33,830 nucleotides of DNA, from positions 1 through 33,830 of the forward strand of contig CAJTTM010000026.1 of assembly GCA_910579135.1 (NCBI GenBank), given 5' to 3'. The notes below the pieces were generated by a model. That model saw only the letters and a list, made by a program, of their open reading frames with translations, was not told the DNA's origin and did not search any database. How positions within the stretch are numbered: position 1 is the stretch's first letter; each line of letters starts with the position of its first letter. The position numbers and the translations under genes are program-made. This document shows, one piece after another, positions 25,427 through 33,363 of the stretch. Origin of the DNA: an uncultured Erysipelotrichales bacterium (GTDB lineage: Bacteria; Bacillota_I; Bacilli_A; Erysipelotrichales; Coprobacillaceae).

Positions 25427-25932
25427 TAGTTAACCACCTTTTCTACAAAGTCTTCAACCATCTTTTTATTTTCTTCATTATTCATTTCTTTATTGATAAC
25501 CTTGCTTGCAACTTCAATAGCAATACTTACCATTTCTTCCTTCATTTCTTCTTGTGCTTGAACTTTTTGAGCCTCTATTTCACGATGTGCTTGCTCAATC
25601 TTTGATGCTGCTTCTTTTTTAGCATCATCAATAATCTTATCTCTAGAAGCAAGAGCATCCATCTTTGCTTTTTCCACAATATCACGATATTCCTTTGCAG
25701 TTTCTCGTGCTTTTTCTTCACTTTCTAACATATTTTGTTTTGCTTTTTGATTCATATCTCTAGCATCATTCATTTGTGATTCTATAAAATCTGCTCTTTT
25801 TTGAAAATATTTTTGAACTGGAAGCCATAAATATTTCTTAAAAAAGAAAAGCAAAACTCCTGTTGATAATAATTGAACTATTAAAGTTGTTATATTGGGG
25901 AACAATTTACCTGCTACATCTACATCTATCAT
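25426..25932 (-). CDS. atpF: ATP synthase subunit b
   Basis: 168-aa stalk subunit with one N-terminal membrane helix (about 12-30) and a long charged coiled coil rich in K, E and A, running to the end. The 'FFFKKYLWLPVQKYFQKRADFI' region after the helix is typical. It connects subunit a in the membrane to delta. It lies between atpE and atpH with a one-base overlap to the latter. Confidence 0.97.
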   Translation of the reverse strand: MIDVDVAGKLFPNITTLIVQLLSTGVLLFFFKKYLWLPVQKYFQKRADFIESQMNDARDMNQKAKQNMLESEEKARETAKEYRDIVEKAKMDALASRDKIIDDAKKEAASKIEQAHREIEAQKVQAQEEMKEEMVSIAIEVASKVINKEMNNEENKKMVEDFVEKVVN

Positions 25933-25956
25933 ATTTATTCCTCCTCAACCTTAATT

Positions 25957-26199
25957 TTATAAATATAACATTGGAAATACGAAGATTAAAATAATTGAAA
26001 TTAACAACCCATAAATAGCTACTGTTTCTGATAAGGCAATACCTAAAATCATCATAGTACGAATTTTTCCTTCAGCTTCTGGATTTCTACCAACTGCTTC
26101 AACAGCCTTGCTGGCAGCAATACCTTCACCGATACCTGTTCCTAAACCTGCAACAACTGCAATTCCAGCTGCAATTGCTATTAAACCTAAATCTGTCAT
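25957..26199 (-). CDS. atpE: ATP synthase subunit c with Glu in both helices
   Basis: 80-aa rotor ring subunit: two membrane helices joined by the polar loop 'GRNPEAEGKI'. The ion-carrying carboxylate of helix 2 is E58 (ALSETVAIYG), followed by T59. In helix 1 the GIGEGIAASKA motif puts E25 at the position of the Na+-binding Gln of Ilyobacter-type rings. Two carboxylates per site have been described for the Na+-driven ring of Fusobacterium nucleatum, so this enzyme is probably Na+-coupled (inference). Length and operon place are normal. Confidence 0.97.
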   Translation of the reverse strand: MTDLGLIAIAAGIAVVAGLGTGIGEGIAASKAVEAVGRNPEAEGKIRTMMILGIALSETVAIYGLLISIILIFVFPMLYL

Positions 26200-26241
26200 T
26201 TTCTATACCTCCATTTTTTTCTTTTTTATATCTTTAACCAG

Positions 26242-26901
26242 TTATTCTGCTTCTATCGCAATCAATATACTAGATAAAGTGACAAATACTAAAGTTTGAA
26301 TACATCCTGAGAATACATCAAAATAAGCATGTAGTACTGGTGCAATAACAGGACCAAAAATATTAAATGGCACTGAAATCAAACCAGATAACCATCCAGT
26401 AAAACTATAAACCAATCCCATTAAGATTGTACCACTTAAAATATTACCAAACAAACGCATTGATAATGAAATTAATGGTGCGACAGCACTTAATAAGTTA
26501 GTTGGTGGCCATATCAATTCCTTAATATAAGTCAATCCACCCTTCTTTTTTAATGCATTCCATTGAATAAGTACAAAAGTAATCAATGTAATAGCTAATG
26601 TAATAGAATAATTTGATGTTGGTGAATCAAAACCAATCAAACCACTCAAGTTTGCACAAATCAAATATACAAATAGCATCGCAAAATAAGGATAGTAATT
26701 TTTTTCAAAAGATTCTGGCATAATTGATTTCATATAATTATAGACTGTCTCTATCCCTGTTTCTACTACCAGCACAACTCCTTTAGGTCTTTCTAAAGGA
26801 TTAGCAGCCATAACCTTTTTTCCTGCATAAACAAAGAATATAGCTAATGCTGTCATAATAATTAACGAAAATATCAATTCTGGCTGCAAGCTAATTTTCA
26901 T
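26242..26901 (-). CDS. atpB: ATP synthase subunit a
   Basis: About 219-aa membrane stator with several helices. The essential stator arginine lies in 'SLSMRLFGNILSG' (Arg 149 counting from the start used here). The later helices 'VIAPVLHAYFDVFSGCIQTLVFVTLSSILIAIE' are those that face the c ring. I start at the ATG at 26901 (AAGGAGG eight bases upstream), not at the GTG nine bases earlier. It overlaps the end of atpI. Confidence 0.97.
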   Translation of the reverse strand: MKISLQPELIFSLIIMTALAIFFVYAGKKVMAANPLERPKGVVLVVETGIETVYNYMKSIMPESFEKNYYPYFAMLFVYLICANLSGLIGFDSPTSNYSITLAITLITFVLIQWNALKKKGGLTYIKELIWPPTNLLSAVAPLISLSMRLFGNILSGTILMGLVYSFTGWLSGLISVPFNIFGPVIAPVLHAYFDVFSGCIQTLVFVTLSSILIAIEAE

Positions 26902-27262
26902 TAACCTCACCTCCTTTATTTATATAACCTTCTGTATAAATTGAAATTTTAGTCATCATATAACCAAAAAACACCCCTAATATGTGAAACCATTTTGATT
27001 TCACAGCGATTATAAATCCAATTGAATAAACAATTAATTTTAATATAAAAGTCATTATTACAAAAATAGTTGATGTTGAAGAAGATAATATCTCATCACA
27101 CATTTTAATAATTAGAGCAAAAACAACCAAATTTAATAAATATCCTAAAATAAAACCAAGTAAATAAGAAATATCTTTTAAAAATATTCCTAATATAATA
27201 AACACTATACAACCTAATGCAAAAATTTGATATGAACGTTTAATTACAGTTTTTTCATTCAT
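26891..27262 (-). CDS. atpI: ATP synthase I-chain protein AtpI
   Basis: 123-aa membrane protein with four hydrophobic helices, the size and layout of AtpI. It assists c-ring assembly in other bacteria. Sequence conservation is low, so the call depends largely on position: second in the operon, overlapping atpZ by 8 bases and atpB by 11. Confidence 0.8.
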   Translation of the reverse strand: MNEKTVIKRSYQIFALGCIVFIILGIFLKDISYLLGFILGYLLNLVVFALIIKMCDEILSSSTSTIFVIMTFILKLIVYSIGFIIAVKSKWFHILGVFFGYMMTKISIYTEGYINKGGEVNEN

Positions 27263-27440
27263 GTTTACTCACTCCTAGCAGTAATTTCATGATATATATA
27301 AAAGCTATTAATATACAAACAACTATGATTATTGGACAATGAAAATACTCATTTAATTTAATCCCAATATATGTCATAAGTATGAACACTCCAACAACTT
27401 TCATACCCAATTCTAATGCGAAAAGAATATCCTTTAACAT
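27255..27440 (-). CDS. atpZ: Small AtpZ-like membrane protein
   Basis: 61-aa protein with two membrane helices ('ALELGMKVVGVFILMTYIGIKL' region and a C-terminal one), the form of AtpZ/AtpR-type proteins often encoded before atpI. AtpZ-AtpI complexes are reported to move Mg2+/Ca2+ or help assembly. It has an AGAGGAG ribosome-binding site and is the first gene after the operon promoter. Confidence 0.7.
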   Translation of the reverse strand: MLKDILFALELGMKVVGVFILMTYIGIKLNEYFHCPIIIVVCILIAFIYIMKLLLGVSKHE

Positions 27441-27548
27441 ACTTTCTCCTCTTTAGAATATTTTTTAAATTATATCGCGAATACAAGAAAATAACAATGG
27501 TTTTTCACCTTTTGTATAAAAAACACATACTCTTTATTCACATAGAAT

Positions 27549-27576
27549 ATTATATAATATAAGACCAAGAAAACAA
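27549..27576 (-). promoter_or_regulatory. Promoter of the ATP synthase operon
   Basis: On the minus strand TTGTTT (27571-27576) and TATAAT (27549-27554) are 16 bases apart, with start of transcription expected near 27541, about 100 bases before atpZ. Confidence 0.6.
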
Positions 27577-27645
27577 TAGACAAATTCACAAAAATGTATG
27601 AATTTTATATATATTTAACATTATATCTTAATAAAGGATTAGTAA

Positions 27646-27675
27646 AAAATAATTCACCTAACGATGAATTATTTT
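27646..27675 (-). terminator. Terminator downstream of the esterase region
   Basis: A perfect 11-bp stem (AAAATAATTCA at 27646-27656, TGAATTATTTT at 27665-27675) with an eight-base loop and T tract on the minus strand. It shields the atp operon from transcription coming from the esterase side. Confidence 0.8.
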
Positions 27676-28019
27676 AGATAGTTAAATTTCCACGGGGTAA
27701 AGACTCCACATTTTAGTGAAGGCTTCTTTTTTGATACTCTAAATTTTATAAGGGAACACTTATCGTTTGTTTTCTCCTCACAAAAAACAAACTTTTCATG
27801 ACATGATGTTTTTACAAAAACTATATTTATCACAAAACATAAATTAGCATCTATGAATTGTGATATCTTAATAATTTTATTTCTATATTTCGTTGATATT
27901 ATGCTTTTATATATCATTAAAGATCTTCTATTTATACTATTCTTATTAAAAAAAGAGTTAATAAAAACAAATAACTTTAGCTAAACTTAGCTGTTTTCCA
28001 CTTAAAAAGGTACCTCAAA

Positions 28020-28132
28020 CCCCATTGGATTTTAGATACCTTTCTTCAACTTCAAATCAATCTGGGGTGTCATTATTCCCCATTAAATTTTAGAGTTCAA
28101 TTTTTGAAAACCCCATCAAAATTTAGAGACCC
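28020..28132. repeat. Short repeats resembling insertion-sequence ends
   Basis: Three spaced copies of CCCCAT-x2-(G/A)ATTTTAGA-like sequence occur at 28020-28040, 28078-28098 and 28111-28132, the third slightly diverged, with an inverted TGGGG at 28063-28067. Further ATTTTAGAT units lie at about 28136 and 28213. Multiple short repeats near a terminus are known from IS21-type elements. No transposase is left, so this is probably a relic; family assignment is a guess. Confidence 0.45.
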
Positions 28133-28256
28133 ATTATTTTAGATGGCTATTCTCTTATCCTCCACTCTTGACACAGAGCCAATAGACTTTGAATCTATAG
28201 TAACCACAAGTTATTTTAGATTACCTTGATATTTTGGTCTGTTCTTTTTATGAAAT

Positions 28257-30059
28257 CTATTCACTTTCTTTTTTCTTTAACTTTAATGATACTAATACTG
28301 CACCACTTAATAGTGCTATTATTGCATATGGAGCAATAGTCATCATATCACTTGTTTTAACTTTTGATGATGTTTTTTCTTCTTTGTTTACAGTTGGTTT
28401 TTTTACATCTACTTTAGGTTCACTATTATTAACAGTCTTTTCTTTTAAGTTATCTAGAACTGTAGATAATTTTTTATAAACGTTTTGTACGTCTTCTGCA
28501 GTTGCGTTTTCATTGTTCAACACTTTTTCAGCTGCAGCAACAGCATCTGTATATAATTTTTTACTTTCGGCTGTTAAATTTGATACGTCTATTTCTTTAG
28601 CAGTAGACACTAATTTTTCTAATGGTTCCTTATCAACTGGTTCTTTTGGTTCCTTATCAACTTGTTCTTTCTTTACCTGTTTAAATAACCAATTCATAGG
28701 TGTTCCTTCTTCATTATGATTAAACACTCTTACCCAAGACCAATGTAATAAAGCTGGATAATCTTTAGATGGGAATGAATTTGAAATACCATCTTCTGCC
28801 ATATCCTCATCTGACCAAATAACAATTTGATTATTTGTATCTCCTAAATTAGCCAAAGCTTCATACATTGCTTTAGAACTATTAACGTTACATGTTGGAT
28901 CGTTTTGAGCATGTGTGAAATAAATTGGTACATCAGTTAATACTTGTGTGTCAACTTTCTTTTCAACCATCTTACCTTTTTCTTCATCCCATGTATAAAC
29001 TTTATCTTGGAATGCTTTTTCAAAATTACTTACAATAGTTTCATAAGAATCTTGTTTATTGAAATGAACCCAAACAATTGGATCCATAGAACAACAAACA
29101 ATTGCTCCAGCAAATAATTCAGGATATTGCATCAAGAATCTCATAGTTGCTCCACCACCGCTAGAAGCACCAGTCACATAAACTCTATTTTCATCAACAA
29201 TACCTTTTTTTATTAAGTTTTTAACTAATGCAGCTTGTAATGCATTATTTCTATCAATTAATTCTTGTTTTTCTGGTGAAAATGCAGTGCCATATGAATA
29301 GTTTTGATTAGAAACTTGTATCATTAAAACAGCTGTTTTATATCCTGCTTCAGGCCATGCAGTCAATCCTCTATTTTTAATAAGATTAGTTTCAATATCA
29401 ATTGCATATTCTCCTCCACCATGATTCCATATAACTAAAGGAACAGGTCCATCCACGTCATCTGGAAGATATAATGCATAATCTCTAGTTATTCCTGCAT
29501 ATGTAAACTTTCCAATAATTGCATTATCTAAAGTATCTGTATTTAATTGAGTAACCTTTTTTGAAGTAAATGTTAATTCTGGAATAGTTTTGCATTCAAC
29601 TTCCCAAGCATTACTATATGCAAATTGCTTAACTTTCATTGTAATAACATTATCTTTGATAGATAACTCAATGCCATCATCTTTGTAACAATTTGTTTCA
29701 ACATTCCAAGGTTGTCCAGTTTCCATATCCACTAATGATGAGGATATATTCCCTTTAATATCAAAGTCTTCTGCTTTTAAACCTTTAATTAAAGATGCGT
29801 CATTTACAGTTATAGTAAATGCGTAAACTTCTCGATCATTAGCAGCAACTCTAGAATCTGCTACTATACTAGTGATTCTTAATTTGTTTGTTTCAGCATA
29901 TGAATCTAATTTTGTACTTTCATTAGATTTACTGATTAAAGATGTTTCATTATCATGAAGTTTATTATCATTTGTTTCAAGCGCTTTGACTGGTGAAACA
30001 AATATAGACAATGCCATCATGAGACTAAGAAACAGTGCCATTCTTTTTTTCATCTTCAT
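28257..30059 (-). CDS. Large secreted, surface-anchored esterase
   Basis: 600-aa exported hydrolase. A signal peptide (about 1-26, cleavage near VKA-L) precedes an Ig-like N-terminal domain (about 58-165). The alpha/beta hydrolase domain (about 180-460) resembles PHB-depolymerase/prolyl-oligopeptidase-type esterases: oxyanion HGGG at 213-216, nucleophile S299 in GASSGG, likely D387 (HAQNDPT) and H439. A FIVAR-like helical module (about 480-540) follows, then a KTSD motif (568-571), hydrophobic helix and KLKKKE tail, like a divergent sortase signal. It probably cleaves acyl groups from polysaccharides outside the cell (inference). The AraC gene lies 59 bases upstream in the same direction. Confidence 0.85.
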   Translation of the reverse strand: MKMKKRMALFLSLMMALSIFVSPVKALETNDNKLHDNETSLISKSNESTKLDSYAETNKLRITSIVADSRVAANDREVYAFTITVNDASLIKGLKAEDFDIKGNISSSLVDMETGQPWNVETNCYKDDGIELSIKDNVITMKVKQFAYSNAWEVECKTIPELTFTSKKVTQLNTDTLDNAIIGKFTYAGITRDYALYLPDDVDGPVPLVIWNHGGGEYAIDIETNLIKNRGLTAWPEAGYKTAVLMIQVSNQNYSYGTAFSPEKQELIDRNNALQAALVKNLIKKGIVDENRVYVTGASSGGGATMRFLMQYPELFAGAIVCCSMDPIVWVHFNKQDSYETIVSNFEKAFQDKVYTWDEEKGKMVEKKVDTQVLTDVPIYFTHAQNDPTCNVNSSKAMYEALANLGDTNNQIVIWSDEDMAEDGISNSFPSKDYPALLHWSWVRVFNHNEEGTPMNWLFKQVKKEQVDKEPKEPVDKEPLEKLVSTAKEIDVSNLTAESKKLYTDAVAAAEKVLNNENATAEDVQNVYKKLSTVLDNLKEKTVNNSEPKVDVKKPTVNKEEKTSSKVKTSDMMTIAPYAIIALLSGAVLVSLKLKKKESE

Positions 30060-30118
30060 CCCTCCTAAAATAATTTTAGAATAGAAACATGATTTAAAAT
30101 ATTGAAAATATCATCTAA

Positions 30119-30967
30119 TTAACATGAATTTCTCATCTTTTTTTTATATTCACTAGGATTCATATTATATTTTTTCTTAAATACAGTTGTGAATGATTGT
30201 AAATTAGAAAATCCATGAAGATATGCTATATCTGTTATAGTTTGATCTGTAAAAATTAAATCTCTTTTAGCATGGGTTATTCTTACATTATCAGTATATT
30301 CTTTTATAGTTATTCCAACATGTTCTTTAAAGTACTTAGATAAGTACCCATATGACCACTTAAAATGTTCAGCAATCTGAGTAATAGATATATTATCATT
30401 ATAATGTTTATCAATAAAATTAGTAATATTTAAAATCTTTTGATTATCTTTTGAATTCCTTATTTTTACAGTACCCTCTCTCTTTACCAAAAGTTTATCA
30501 ATCATAATATAGATTAATTCATAAATTAAAGAATATATTTTTACATTTTTATAATCTTTTTGAGATGAATATTCATTTATAATATCATATATTATTTTTA
30601 TTAATTTTCTTTCTGTTTTCTTATTTGGTTGCTTAAAATAATAATTATCAATTTCAGAGAAACATTTCTTCAGAAAATTATAATTGATTTGTAATGCAAA
30701 CCCCATATATTCTGATGTGCCATCTAACATTCGAGATTTATGTATATATTGACTATTTATGATGCTTATTTCTCCACCATAATTATCAAATACTTCACCT
30801 TCTATCCATATATTTGCGCCGCCAATAACTGGTAGAATAATTTCAATACTATTATGCCAATGATAACTAAAGCCTTTAGTTACGTAATTTGAATAAAAAT
30901 GTGTAAGTTTAATTGGTAATGAATCATCAAGCTCAACCTTTTCATATAAAATTCTTTTTGCCATCAT
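30119..30967 (-). CDS. AraC family transcriptional regulator
   Basis: 282-aa regulator with an N-terminal cupin sensor domain (about 10-110, 'FSYHWHNSIEIILPVIGGANIWIEGE') and a C-terminal double HTH (about 180-280: 'ISITQIAEHFKWSYGYLSKYFKEHVGITIKEY', then 'TITDIAYLHGFSNLQSFTTVFKKKYNMNPSEYKK'). The start has AGGAG six bases upstream. Its neighbour downstream is the secreted esterase, the probable target, in line with sugar-responsive AraC proteins of gut Firmicutes. A consensus promoter with flanking repeats lies at 31095-31160. Confidence 0.93.
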   Translation of the reverse strand: MMAKRILYEKVELDDSLPIKLTHFYSNYVTKGFSYHWHNSIEIILPVIGGANIWIEGEVFDNYGGEISIINSQYIHKSRMLDGTSEYMGFALQINYNFLKKCFSEIDNYYFKQPNKKTERKLIKIIYDIINEYSSQKDYKNVKIYSLIYELIYIMIDKLLVKREGTVKIRNSKDNQKILNITNFIDKHYNDNISITQIAEHFKWSYGYLSKYFKEHVGITIKEYTDNVRITHAKRDLIFTDQTITDIAYLHGFSNLQSFTTVFKKKYNMNPSEYKKKMRNSC

Positions 30968-31094
30968 TTCAATCTCCTAAATCACTTTAAACATAAATAA
31001 ACAATCAAAATCTCAATTAACCATACTCTTTCTTACTATAAATCACATTATGAATATCCTTATCTTTGTCTTCATATTATTATGTATCAGATTA

Positions 31095-31124
31095 ATTATA
31101 GTTCCCCTTCTGTTATTTTGTCAA
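31095..31124 (-). promoter_or_regulatory. Promoter of the araC-esterase operon
   Basis: On the minus strand TTGACA (31119-31124) and TATAAT (31095-31100) are 18 bases apart. The transcript would have a leader of about 120 bases before the AraC start. Confidence 0.75.
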
Positions 31125-31160
31125 TACGAAAGAATTGATCTGATTCAAATACAAAAGAAT
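31121..31160 (-). promoter_or_regulatory. Paired operator-like repeats beside the araC promoter
   Basis: Plus-strand TCAATACGAAAGAAT (31121-31135) and TCAAATACAAAAGAAT (31145-31160) are near-identical direct repeats 25 bases apart. The nearer one covers the -35. This placing is that of AraC-type I1/I2 half-sites, suggesting activation or self-regulation. Confidence 0.5.
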
Positions 31161-31173
31161 AGATTATTAAATA

Positions 31174-31202
31174 AAAACCACGCCTAAAAAAGACGTAGTT
31201 TT
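31174..31202 (-). terminator. Right-end hairpin of the IS, also a terminator
   Basis: Arms at 31174-31185 and 31191-31202 pair over 12 bp with two G-U pairs on the minus strand, and a T-rich tract follows. In IS200-type elements this is the recognition hairpin of the right end. Confidence 0.75.
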
Positions 31203-31293
31203 CTCTGCAGCTAATAAGCCTTTGTTACCTGCTCGTGTCTAAAGGCACAGCTTTCACTTCGTTTAAGCTATCACTTTTGACTCTCACTATCCC

Positions 31294-31771
31294 TCAAAGG
31301 GATTTTATTTTGCTTTCTTTCTCTTCTTTTATTCCCTTTTCTTCAAACGGATCCTTATACTCTTTTACACTTAACTTATCCATTGTTATATCATGCGCTT
31401 CTTGCTCTCTTATGTATTTTGCGACTGTTGCATCATTAATCCCTACTGTACTCACATAATACCCTTCTGACTAGAAATGTCTATTTCCATATTTATACCT
31501 CAAGTTCGCATGCCTGTCAAATATCATCAATGCTGATTTTCCCTTTAGATATCCCATAAATGAAGATATACTTTTCTTTGGCAATATCATTACATGCATA
31601 TGCACATAATCCGCCATTAAATGCCCTTCTATGATTTCTACTCCTTGATATCGACATAATTTCCCAACATCATTTCTTAGTTGATAATATATTACTTTTC
31701 GTCTATACTTGGGTGTGAAGACAATGTGATATTTGCACATTCACTTCGTATGTTTAACTGACTGAAGTCAT
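31294..31771 (-). pseudogene. tnpA: Broken IS200-type transposase TnpA
   Basis: Y1 transposase remnant. The middle section encodes 'CKYHIVFTPKYRRK', 'GVEIIEGHLM' and 'FMGYLKGKSALMIFD', typical TnpA. Stop codons stand where Trp is expected: TGA at 31741-31743 (before MCKYH) and TAG at 31471-31473 (before SEGYYV). The tail stays readable to a TGA at 31294-31296. The HUH metal motif is changed to YVH (Y45 of the 89-aa frame), and the catalytic Tyr lies past the TAG. A start would need a further frameshift near 31755. It cannot make an active enzyme. Confidence 0.88.
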
Positions 31772-31793
31772 AAATTCATACAAGTATGAATTT
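31772..31793 (-). repeat. Left-end hairpin of the IS
   Basis: AAATTCATAC (31772-31781) and GTATGAATTT (31784-31793) form a perfect 10-bp stem with a two-base loop, lying between tnpA and the glyA fragment. Confidence 0.8.
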
Positions 31794-31798
31794 TACAA

Positions 31799-32178
31799 AT
31801 AATTCAAAGGATGTCCATGTGTTAAATGCCCACCATCTGCTAATGACATACCTAACACTTTTTATCTCCATGTTTTAATAACGCTAAATATACTGCTGTA
31901 TTAGCTTGTGCTCCTGAATGAGGTTGTACATTTGCATGTTCACATCCAAATAATCCCTTTAAACGATCTCTTGCAATATTTTCAACTTCATCTACAAATT
32001 GGCAACCCCCATAATATCTTTTTGATGGATAACCTTCAGCATATTTGTTTGTTAATACTGTTCCAGCTAATTCTAAGATTTGTTCTGAAACAAAGTTTTC
32101 AGAAGCAATTAACTCAATGTTATTCCTTTGTCTATTTAATTCTCTTTCTACACTTTCAAATATATTTGTATCTCTCAT
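31799..32178 (-). pseudogene. glyA: Truncated serine hydroxymethyltransferase gene
   Basis: GlyA makes glycine and methylene-THF from serine. The N-terminal part is clear: 'NIELIASENFVS', 'TNKYAEGYPSKRYYGGC', 'ANVQPHSGAQANTAVYLALLKHGDK'. After codon 108 two extra A (an A5 run where A3 is expected, about 31855-31859) shift the frame to a TAG stop. In the proper frame 'VLGMSLADGGHLTHGHPLN' can still be read down to the IS end at about 31800. The remaining two thirds, including the PLP lysine, are absent from the window. It starts 3 bases after rpiB, the usual order. Confidence 0.9.
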
Positions 32179-32181
32179 TTT

Positions 32182-32622
32182 TTATTTCTCCTCAAGAGCC
32201 ATCATCTTTTGAATTCTTAAGTCATGTCTACCACCTTCATACTCAGTATGAAGCCAGGCATTTAAAACCTCAACCGCTAACCCTTCTCCAATAACTCTTT
32301 GTCCCATCGCAAGCATATTAGTATCATTATGAGCACGTGTAGCTTTTGCACTAAATACATCATGTACTAACGCACAACGAATACCATCTACTTTATTAGC
32401 TGTTATTGACACCCCAATTCCTGTACCACAAACAACAACGCCTCTTTCACATTCACCTCTTGCAACTGCTTTTGCAGCCTTTGAAGCATAGTCTGGATAA
32501 TCACAGCTTTCTTCACTATAAGTACCATAATCAATAACTTCATACTCTTGTTTTTTCATTTCATCAATTAAAATATTTTTTAAACGGAAACCTCCATGAT
32601 CGCATGCAACTGCTATTTTCAC
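32182..32622 (-). CDS. rpiB: Ribose-5-phosphate isomerase B
   Basis: 146-aa enzyme interconverting ribose-5-phosphate and ribulose-5-phosphate (non-oxidative pentose phosphate pathway). Conserved 'IAVACDHGGFRLK', 'DYGTYSEESCDYPDYA', catalytic Cys in 'VVCGTGIGVSI', 'HDVFSAKATRAHNDTNMLAMG' and a C-terminal 'GGRHDLRIQKM' are all present. Length is normal. The start overlaps the tsaC remnant by four bases (ATGA). It is the only apparently intact gene in the broken cluster at the right end. Confidence 0.97.
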   Translation of the reverse strand: MKIAVACDHGGFRLKNILIDEMKKQEYEVIDYGTYSEESCDYPDYASKAAKAVARGECERGVVVCGTGIGVSITANKVDGIRCALVHDVFSAKATRAHNDTNMLAMGQRVIGEGLAVEVLNAWLHTEYEGGRHDLRIQKMMALEEK

Positions 32623-33225
32623 TTTAATACCTCCTCTATTTCCTTCTTTGTTATTTCTCCCTCACGTAATATATTAATTTCACTTCCAGTTAAATCAATA
32701 ACCATACTTGCTTTATTACTATCAGTTCGGCCATCAACAACCAACTTAACTCTACCATCCAACTGTTCTAATACTTCTTTTGTGTTTGTTGTATTACTTT
32801 GACCAGAAATATTAGCACTTGTTACTAATAGTGGTCCTGTTCGACTGGTTAAATCTAAAACAAATTGGCTATCTGGTATTCGAATACCAATTGTATTTTT
32901 CCCATTTGTCATATAGGAATCAACACTATCTTCTTTATTAAAAATAAGAGTAATTTTACCAGGCATAAAAGAATCTATGATCTTTTGATATTGAGATTCA
33001 ACAACAGCATATTTTTGAATATCTTCTTTTTTAGAAAGCATAAGTGTAATCGCTTTAGAATAATCTCTATTTTTAACTTCCATTAAGTCATCTAAAGCTT
33101 CTCTATTTCCAAATATAACCGCAACACCAAATACCGGTTTCAGTAAGAAAGGCTACTACACCACCTTCTTTTAAACATATAGATACCTTATCAACATCAC
33201 TTTTATTTATAACAATAGTGTGCAT
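32619..33225 (-). pseudogene. tsaC: Frameshifted threonylcarbamoyl-AMP synthase (Sua5/YrdC/TsaC)
   Basis: TsaC makes threonylcarbamoyl-AMP for the t6A modification of tRNA. The true start is the ATG at 33225 (GAGGTG upstream). After 'KEGGVVAF' the sequence reads LTET then leaves frame: an extra C at 33134/33135 breaks the expected PTETVFG motif. Removing one base restores 'VFGVAVIFGNREALDDLMEVKNRDYSKAITLML' and the rest to the stop at 32619. The Pro of PTET is also changed to Leu. A frame of 154 codons from 33083 lacks the N-terminal active-site part. A sequencing error is possible, but the second change favours decay. Confidence 0.82.
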
Positions 33226-33332
33226 AAATTCACCTCATTTTTGAACATTCTAACATAAAATATCATCTATTTATAGAGTATTATAATAATATACTTGCTT
33301 TTTTATTATTAAAATTTTTAATAAATAAAAAA

Positions 33333-33347
33333 ACCTTATATAAAGGT
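33333..33347 (-). terminator. Terminator after the SpoIIR-like gene
   Basis: ACCTT (33333-33337) and AAGGT (33343-33347) form a short stem; on the minus strand seven T follow. It lies about 20 bases past the stop codon. Confidence 0.6.
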
Positions 33348-33363
33348 CATAAAATAAGTTAGT

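Larger units (their letters stand above)
27441..28256. other. 816-base gene-free stretch between atp operon and esterase gene
   Basis: It holds the atp operon promoter (27549-27576), a strong hairpin terminator (27646-27675) and a cluster of short IS-end-like repeats (28020-28132). A minus-strand frame at 27669-27917 has no recognisable family and ends inside the terminator; I do not accept it as a gene. In Bacillus subtilis the corresponding place carries upp, of which I see no trace. Confidence 0.6.
31170..31800 (-). mobile_element. Decayed IS200/IS605-family element (tnpA only)
   Basis: The element runs from a right-end hairpin (31174-31202, 12-bp stem, also a terminator) to a left-end hairpin (31772-31793, perfect 10-bp stem, two-base loop). 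It contains one broken tnpA and no tnpB. Hairpin ends without inverted repeats fit IS200/IS605 single-strand transposition. The left end lies in glyA. The exact borders are uncertain by about 10 bases. Confidence 0.85.

Noticed and set aside
27669..27917. 82-codon minus-strand frame
   Set aside because: No recognisable family, no good ribosome-binding site, and its end runs into the terminator hairpin; probably chance.
31908..32294. 128-codon plus-strand frame over glyA/rpiB
   Set aside because: Antisense of two clearly recognised genes; low-complexity translation.
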